From contig CM055102.1 of NCBI GenBank assembly GCA_029204225.1, positions 4,643,520 to 4,707,519 of the forward strand: a stretch of DNA of 64,000 nt, written 5' to 3'. Of the stretch, positions 56,123 to 64,000 are shown in pieces (positions within the stretch are counted from its first letter, which is position 1; each line of letters opens with the position of its first letter). The translations under genes were made by a program, and so were the position numbers. The notes beneath the pieces are model-generated. The model saw only the letters and a list, made by a program, of their open reading frames with translations, did not search any database and had not been told where the DNA came from. Source of the stretch: Diphasiastrum complanatum. Its lineage: Eukaryota; Streptophyta; Lycopodiopsida; Lycopodiales; Lycopodiaceae.

Positions 56123-59100
56123 CTACCACACTTTTACTAGCGTTTTCTTAGTTTTGATTTGATAGTTTTTTAACAACCTTCTAGATTCTCCCAGGTTATT
56201 CTTAGTGAATGAAATGTATCTAAGAACTCTTTTGGCCATCTTCCAATGTGAAACTAGAGGACTTTGCATGAATTGGCTTAACTTTCCAACACTATAACTA
56301 AGATCAGGTCTAGTTATAGTTAAATAGATCAAGGAGCCAATAAGCCTTCTATATAATGTGATGTCCTCAAAGGATGCTTCATCACAACCAATAGATGCTT
56401 TTACATGTTGCTCCATTGGTGTCTCAATGCCTTTACAATTCCTCATTCCAAATCTAAATAGGCTGAGATCTACCATCTTAAACTCTTTTGCTAAAGAAAT
56501 TTTTACATCTCTAATTCCATCTAGATCATTACCACTCAAGATAATGTCATCTACATACAAAACAAGAATAATGATCATGCCATCATGAAAACTTATATAA
56601 AATGATGGATCATAGGCACTCATTAAAAAATTGATGGAAATGAGAAAAGATTTTAGCCTAGAGTACCATGCTCTAGGTGCTTGCTTGAGCCCATAAAGGG
56701 TCTTCTTCAAAAAACACACCTTTCCTTCATGCTTTGCCTTGATGAAGCCCTCGGGTTGCCTCATGTAGATCTCTTCCTCCAAATAACCATTGAGGAATGC
56801 ATTTGTGAAGTCAAGTTGGAATAGCTCCCAATTAAAGGTTGTAGCAAGACTAATGATCAACCTGATAGTAACAAGCTTAGCCACAGGAGCAAATGTCTCA
56901 TCATAATCAATGCCTTTGGTTTGTAAAAAACCTTTGGCAACAAGCCTAGCTTTATGCTTGCTTATTGATCCATCTTGATTATACTTCAATCTACACACCC
57001 ACTTGCAATCAAGAGGTTTCTTCCCTTGAGGAAGATCCATAAGATCCCAAGTATGATTCTCAATAAGAGCATCATACTCTACTTGCATAGCATCCATCCA
57101 ACTTTTAGACTTACAAGCATCTTCATAGCATGTTGGCTCATCTAACATTGAAGTAAGAAAGGTGTAAGATATGAAAGATGATGAGCCTTCTCTTTGATCA
57201 CCTTGACCATCATAGGTGAGCCTCAATGGCTCGGATTTTGCCCTTGTAGATCTTCTTGGAGTTCTTGGAGTTCTTGCATCTTGAGGTGGATCCTCAAGTT
57301 CTTCTTCACTTGGAAGCTCCTCCTCCATCCTAGCATGATCCTTGGCATCAAGATGATTAGTAGCATTATCATCCAAATCACAAGCATGTCCTTCATAAAA
57401 AATAACATCCCTACTCACTATCACCTTGCTAGTGATGGGATTCAAGGCTCTATAACCTTTGCTATTCTCACCATATCCCACAAAGATGCCTTTGATGGAT
57501 GTTGCATCATCCTTCCTTCTCTTATCCAAGGATTGGTGTACATAACAAGTGGATCCAAAAACTTTGAGATCCTTGAGATTGGGCTTCTCTCCAAATAGAG
57601 CTTCAAATGGTGTGATTCCTCCAATGGCTTGGTTTGGCAATCTATTGCACAAATAGTTAGCACAAGTTATTGCTTCACCCCAAAATGGTTTGGATAGAGA
57701 AGCATCTAGCCTTAAGGCCTTAGCACACTCACAAAGAGATCTATTTCTTCTCTCACACACTCCATTTTGTTGAGGGGTGTATAAACATGACAACTCCCTC
57801 TTTATGCCATTAGAACTACAAAAGTCAATCAACTTATTGGAGACATATTCACCCATTGATTTTCTAGACAAGAGGTACATCCAACAAAATCTAGAATAGT
57901 CATCAATGAAGATTACATAGTACTTGGCACCACCATTAGACTCATGTGAAAAACTATGAACATCCGAATGGATGAGTTCAAGAGGAGAGTTTGATCTTGA
58001 TGTAGATCTTGAGAAGGGTAGTTTGTGAGCCTTTGAGAGGCTGCATGCTTCACATCTCTTCCCACACTTTGACAAATGCTTGGGGAGTCCAACTGCAAGC
58101 TCCTTTGCAACCATAGATTCCATGGCTTTGTAGTTGGGGTGGCCCAACCTTTTGTGCCACAGTTCCACCTTTGATAGCTCCACCTTTGCCAAGTTAACAC
58201 TCTCCACTGCAATATTAGCATCAAGCTTAAACAATCTACCTTGCTTAAAGCCTTTGGCTATACATTCATCATTTCTAAGGATGGAACAAACTCCATGCTT
58301 AAATTGTACATCTAGGCCATTATCCATTAACTGGCCAACACTAAGCAAATTCTTGGTTAACTTAGGAACATAAAGAACATTATCAAGATTCATCCTTTTG
58401 GATGATCCCACATACAAGGGAATTGTTCCTATTCCACTTATCTTACATTCTTGACTACTTGCAGTATAGATTGATCTATGTAAGTCATTGTAAGAAAGTA
58501 AGGTGGAGAATATGTCCTTTTGGTATGTCATGTGGGAACTTGCCTCACTATCAATCCACCAAGAATCATTGGTGTTGCTCTTGGATGATGGTGGTTTGTT
58601 GGAAACCATCAAGGATGACTCTTCATCCTCCTCCTCCTCTTGATGTGCAATGTTGCTTTGTTTGCCCTCTTGTGCCTTCTTCTTCTTGAGACATTCTGAT
58701 GCAAAATGTCCTTTCTTTACACAGAAAAAACATTTGTACTTGGACTTGTCTTTGATATTGCCCTTTGAGCTTGAAGCCTCATCCTCCTCCTTGGTCTCCT
58801 TGAAGTGCTTCTTCTTGCCATTGGTCTTCTTCTTGCTTTTGAATGAGAAATTAGCTTTCTCATCACCATCATGCAGAGAAATAGCATTCATTCTTGCATT
58901 GGTATGCAACATCCTACACTCTTCAGCTACTAATACACTGTGTAGCTTTTCTATAGTAGGCAAAGTGTCTTGGATTGCAAAGCTTTGGACCAAATTTGTA
59001 AAGCCACTCCCTAGACCATTTAGGACAATCTGAACAAGCTCACTATCTTGAATCTTCTCTCCAATGGAAGCTAACACCCTATTGAGAGACTTGATTTTTA

Positions 59101-59479
59101 GCACATAATCTTGTGCACTCTCATCACTCCTCTTCATGCTTTGTAGAATCTGATTCCTAAGCATGAGAACCCTCGAAGTGTTACTAGACTCATAGATAGA
59201 TTTTAAAGATTCCCAAGCCTCTTTAGCACTCTTACATGATGATACTTCCCTTAAAAGATCATTGCTTACATTCATCCTAATACAGTGAAGTGCAAGCCTA
59301 GACCTCTTCTTGTATCTCACTAATTCCTGTGCACCTAGAGGTTCATCTTCATCATCTATTAGAAACTCATAAAGATCCTAGAGCACCATTAGTGACTCCA
59401 TCCTCACTTTCCAAATAGCATAATTGGTAGAATTTAACCTCTCACTAGCTTCTAGAAGGTAGGCTCCTACTGATCCCAT
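56123..59479 (-). pseudogene. Copia element D gag-pol, 1065-codon open frame, RNase H missing
   Basis: The natural start is the Met at 59479 (MGSVGAYLLEASERL), but a TAG at 59378-59380 interrupts it. The open frame runs 59320-56123. It has UBN2 Gag, a CCHC knuckle (CFFCVKKGHFASEC), and a protease with WWIDSEASSHM (usual Asp-Ser-Gly now Asp-Ser-Glu). The integrase zinc region is WHKRLGHPN...CEAC, and the core is IHSDVHSF, FIDDYSRFCW and TPQQNGVCERRN. The reverse transcriptase is complete (KARLVAKGFLQ, QLDFTNAFLNGYLEEE, VLYVDDIILSG). An in-frame deletion joins LLSRKS to MGEYVS and removes the second catalytic Asp of integrase. Another removes about 25 residues after EFKMVDLSL. Homology ends at AKRVLRYI (about 56214), so RNase H and the 3' LTR are gone. 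Confidence 0.9.
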
Positions 59480-60094
59480 CTTACTAGCAAGATTCTACAC
59501 ACAAGATATAGATTTGTTTGGACCTGAAACTCACAAAGGTTTCTAACTTGCAGTGTTTCACTCAAATGTTGACTTCTAATCCAACAGATGGATTTGTAAT
59601 CACAGTTCTATCACTCCCTCACAAGCTGGAATGAAGATAAGATGAGATGAAAACTACACTCAAGCAAATCTTGCCAATCCTGGCTATTCTTGGACAGAAA
59701 CTGACTCTATATCTCTCATTCAATTTGATGTACTTTCAAGACCTGGTTTCCACTTTAAGGTCTGAAATCAGCCTAGATTAATTAGTTTTCATGAAACAAA
59801 TTCAAAACTAATCAATGGCAAGTGATCTTGGTAGCTTATCCTAGGATTTGCACCAAAAATTACATCAAACTGACACCAGATGAATTTTCTATGATCCAAT
59901 GAATATGGGTTATTAAATGCTGGTCCAGAGATGCCCACACGTGTGAACAGTATGGATTTTGATCCTGAAAAAGTTTGGGATCAAATCCCCTCACCAAAAC
60001 CTGGATACCAGCTCGCCCTTCCAATACTAGCTTTTTGCACCAAAACCTGCTAAAACTGGATTAGATTCAAACACAGATCAATGGCCTTGTACTT

Positions 60095-60107
60095 GGCTCT
60101 GATACCA
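60095..60107 (-). other. Primer-binding site of Copia D
   Basis: The minus strand reads TGGTATCAGAGCC directly after the LTR end CTTTTCACA. The leader between it and gag (59480-60094) contains a CACACGTGTG palindrome at 59936-59945. Confidence 0.85.
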
Positions 60108-60872
60108 TGTGAAAAGTATAGTACTAAGGACCATAAATGGATCTTTGAATGATCCACAAGGTGATTGTATGCTTGTTAAACAATCTATCAGAAACTAGTC
60201 ATTAGAAAACAAGATCTAGTTTAGCAGCTTGATAGGAAACAAGTAGAGACAATCAAAGCATTGATCAAATAGTATAATCCAACTCCACACGTGTGGAAAT
60301 AAGGCTGTAGTACGGCCTGTAGACAGTGTTTACAAAGTGCCAAAGCTGGGTTTCATTGGAAATCAAGAGTAATCACCATACAATGAGAGGAACCTCGAGT
60401 TTCTCCTTGAGGCTCCAAAAAGTTTCTATCTTCTCACTATGGAGAATGGGAATACATAGTAAAACACACTTCCTTTGCAAAGTTAGGTGAAAATCCAGCA
60501 TGTAATAAGGAAGTAGACTCCACTTTCTTGCCCTAATGTGAAAACCCTAGCCTAGATCCAAGAGTCATGCTTGGTAGGTGCATGGTAGGTACAAATCCCA
60601 TCATAAATCATGGTCTAGATCCTACAAAGTAGGAATCACTACCAAATAGACACAACCACTCCTCTTGACTCGTGGTAACCTACTTTAGGTGTGTATGTAC
60701 AAGTGGCACTTTGGCCATTCAAGTAACCAAGAAACAATATTGACAAAATGTACAATATTCTACATGGCTAGATTTGCCAATGTAGGCAATTTTTCACAAA
60801 AGCTGCTATTAAGGGGAAAAGTACCGACACCTATTATGACACATAGTTTATGCATGCCACATTGGACTCAAC
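60108..60872 (-). mobile_element. 5' LTR of Copia D (outer end approximate)
   Basis: The inner end at 60108 is fixed by the primer-binding site (LTR end ...CTTTTCACA). The outer end is a guess at TGTTGAGTCCAATGTGGC near 60872, as no second LTR exists. It contains a perfect 12-bp palindrome CCACACGTGTGG at 60285-60296. Confidence 0.55.
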
Positions 60873-63800
60873 ATAAACAAAAAATATGTGTGCCTACAAC
60901 CAACTAACTATCTGAAGTAAATTTTCTTTGGGGTTTGTCAATTGTGGAGGTTCTTACTTGGTAATCTCAAGTAAGGTTGGCTAGTGTTTCAACATACAAC
61001 CATGTATTGTCTCCCTTTTCAAAAATACATTTTTTACTTATGTTTGGTGTTATTACTTTTAACCATAATCCATTTACCTTCATCATCATTTGAGAAAAAG
61101 ATTTAGCTAAAGAAATAAATGAGGCTAGCAACATTTTAAATTTTGGTTTTAAGCGTTTCATTATCTACACATGTTGAATGTTGTCAGTTTTCACAAATGT
61201 TAGGGTTCTCTTCTACATCCATTTAACTTACGGAAAAATCTTCAATATACTTAAGGGGATTTGGGCCCGTTTATTTATCACTCTTACACATACCCAGATC
61301 CTCTATGCGATTTTCTTCATCAAGCCTATATTCATGCAAGTTGAGACAAATTGACAACTCTAGGAGTTATTCTTTTTGGGTAGTATATTAAACAAAATTT
61401 TATTTTTTCTGTGAAAAAAATGCATGTGGTTTGTTGTCATAGATCATTGATACCTTGCCTAGATTTTTGACAATTGATCATGGTGCATACTTAAATTTTG
61501 TTGGGAGCTAGGGTAGTTTGGCCCTAATTTGGACTTCTAACTTCATGGCATATTTTATTGAGATAGTGCTAGAATATTTTGATCTCTAGAAATATATCTT
61601 TTACTTATTCTTCTTAAATGTCCATTTTTTCAAGGCCATCAAAGACCTTGATTTTTTGTTCCAAGTTCTGATTTTGTTGATTCTAAGCACTCACATATTC
61701 ATGATCATCTCAACAATCTGTTGTCGCTCACCCTTTGAGAGAGAGGGGACCCTTGTCTTAGAGATTCATCGCTTCTCCTTTGATACCATCAACATCTCTT
61801 CTACCTCCTTTGTTGCTCTCTACTATTCTAACATTATGGCTCATTTTACTATAATAATATTAATCTTTAGGGTTTGACTCAAGCATAAGCTTTGATTCGA
61901 TACAACTTGGACATAGTTATTGAGTGGAGAATATAAATAAATGCTCACTAGTTTGTCCCCGCAATTCATTAATATCTTTTAGGTACTTTTGTACAATGTG
62001 GAACATTTGTTTAACCATGGCACTTGTGAAATGATTATTTTACAATAAGGAATTCAAAGGTGAGAATATATCAGGTGTTGTGTTCGCCTCAATTTTGAAA
62101 AGTGAAGTGACTTAGATTCATTGCACAAGTTGTCATTAAATGCAACACTACTTATATGGAAAGAATAGTAAAAAATGCTATGAATAAAATATGTGTTACA
62201 ACCATAGGTAAATTTGTCATTGATGATGATTGTAGTTCGTATTGTTATCGTAATGAATAGATGTATGGTTCAAAAGTAGTGACACATCATTTTTGGAGTT
62301 GGAGTGAGGTACTCTAAAGTTGATGTGAAGTTTTTGAGAATTGTTTTTGATATATTAGACTACTTTGACAAATGTAAAGAAGATTTTTACTTACAGTAAA
62401 ATGTTTTGTACCATGGACTTATTTGACACATTATGAAGTGGAAGTTTATGGACCAACTAAATATTGTAAAAGCTATTTTTTATGAATATAGAAAGGTCAT
62501 ATATCTTCATAGAAATGATATTTGGTACCAAAAGAATTTATACCTTAATTTCACATATAGCAAAAAATGAATTTTACACTTTTGTTCATATTATTAAAGA
62601 CAAGAATTCAAAACCTTTCTATTAATGAACAATCTTTTATGGGCACTATTCTGATAAATGGCTATGAAAACCTCCCCACTTGAGATGATTCTTTGAGAAG
62701 ATCCAAAACTTGTCCAGATACTAAATGTAACTTCTTAGGCCAACTAGTGTGTAACTAAAAAGTAAATAGCATAATTGTAATTGATGTATTGTTCCATCAA
62801 TCCCAAACCAAAATCATAAGTGGAATAATACAGGTAGAGAATTTTCATTTTGTTTTTTTTAGCAATGATCATAAGAAAAAAAAAATCCTTGGAAAATCAA
62901 TAAAGTAACATTCATTGTAAATATAAAAGAACATTAGATTGATGTCATTTGTACAATTATTTAAGACTCACATACTGTAGCAAACAAGTTGATGAAAATA
63001 AGAAAAGTTTATAAGTTTGAAGCTTTGATTCTATAAAGTAGACATTTGAAGCTAGAACGTGACAAAGTGTATATATTTTTAGAATGAGCAGAGTTGGAGT
63101 GGAATTCATCAATTATTGTAGGTATTTTGAGTGTTGTCATGGAGGATAACTCCACATCTTATTTCATGTATCCTTCCTTTAATGGAATTTCAAGTTCATT
63201 ATTTTGATTCCTAATGTGATTTTATGATGAATGTTGTAAATCATGTATTTCATGTGAATATGATGAATGTTATTAGTGTTACTCTACCCACACATGGTGA
63301 TTTGGTGTATCCTACTTGAGTTGGGGGCTTGGCCGATCCAAGTTCAATATTTTGTGATCCCATGGGTTGACAATACCAAAAAGCATTATCAATGTTATGT
63401 CAAAATATTAAACATTGAATATAATATTGGAACACTTGGTGTTCCTCAATTCATAGCATGTAAAACTTGGGAGGAATAAGAGTGCTTTATAGCAATTTCA
63501 ATGATTTTAGTGAGGGTGCCATTTGTCGTATGTATGTACGTACAAAAAATGACAAGAAAATAGAACAATATTAAAGCATTGAAACACATGATACTTTGAA
63601 GACATGTCACCTATAGTATCTGATTATTATGGAATGTCAAATATTTTTTTTTTTTGGCACAAATTTTGGGTAGTGCAATCTCCAATCCTTGTTGCTTGAT
63701 TTTTTTCTAGCAATATGGTGCTCTTCTTTTTCTCTAGTATCATAAAAAGGATATCATAGTTGAGTATGTGATTCTAGTATGGGACTAATGATGAGAGTGG

Positions 63801-64000
63801 AGATAAACTATGAGGTTTGTGGAGGATAGATTGACAATGAGGTTCATGGAGGCCAGGTTCCCAATTTTGCGGCCTTTTCAACATTTTATATTCCCAAATC
63901 TCAATTTCCATATTTCCCAACTTCTGTATTGTGACAACATGATTTAGTCACATGATAGTTTTTTAAGTTTTTATTTCTCTAAAACTTTGATTTTATATAG
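60873..64000. other. AT-rich region, no gene recognised
   Basis: Only short open frames without family motifs occur (for example 61656-61877 and 63267-63479). I see no LTR ends, tRNA or tandem repeats of note. It may be old, decayed transposon sequence. Confidence 0.5.

Noticed and set aside
61656-61877. 73-codon hydrophobic open frame
   Set aside because: AT-rich sequence gives hydrophobic codons by chance; no family motif seen.

Overview
This window is nuclear DNA from a land plant with a large, transposon-filled genome. One host gene is recognisable: SAR1, the small GTPase that starts COPII vesicle budding. It is read on the + strand in three exons (14515-14643, 36289-36420, 36532-36852) and encodes an intact 193-residue protein. 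Its first intron is about 21.6 kb and is packed with nested transposons. The plant assignment rests on the SAR1 sequence, Copia primer-binding sites of the TGGTATCAGAGC type, Athila/Tat-like Ty3/gypsy elements and a hAT element with a DUF659-like transposase. Introns this long are common in conifers, ferns and similar genomes, but the species cannot be fixed from the sequence.

Layout. (1) 1-13.7 kb is a patchwork of broken LTR retrotransposons: a gypsy fragment at the left edge and at least three Copia families, called A, B and C here. A and B look like two elements cut and rejoined reciprocally, which is best explained by an inversion of about 8.3 kb (2028-10329). C has a single LTR with a polypurine tract on one side and a primer-binding site on the other. 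(2) 13.7-14.5 kb is the SAR1 promoter and 5' UTR region. (3) 14.6-36.3 kb is SAR1 intron 1. It holds a LINE-tail remnant, cryptic tandem repeats, a truncated pogo/CENP-B-type transposase, a LINE with ORF1 and ORF2 (minus strand), an old hAT, and a younger 5,695-bp hAT with a perfect 8-bp target duplication inserted in the old one. The younger hAT carries a second LINE fragment. A pol-deleted Copia (E) follows. (4) 36.9-41.7 kb is gene-free AT-rich sequence with a MITE-like element and a strand-skewed A-rich block. (5) 41.7-55.2 kb holds three Ty3/gypsy elements. G1 (+) meets G2 (-) head-on, and G3 (+) has a nearly complete gag-pol plus a downstream coiled-coil third ORF, all with frameshifts and stops. 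(6) A (CT)82 tract is followed by Copia D (-), which keeps a 1065-codon ORF but has lost the second catalytic Asp of integrase and its RNase H. (7) 60.9-64 kb is AT-rich sequence in which I recognise nothing.

None of the mobile elements looks autonomous. The points most worth follow-up are the reciprocal A/B chimeras, the unidentified ORF in family A, the PCNA-binding-like C-terminus of the LINE, the palindromic repeats in the LTR of C, the hAT-in-hAT nest, and the third ORF of gypsy G3.
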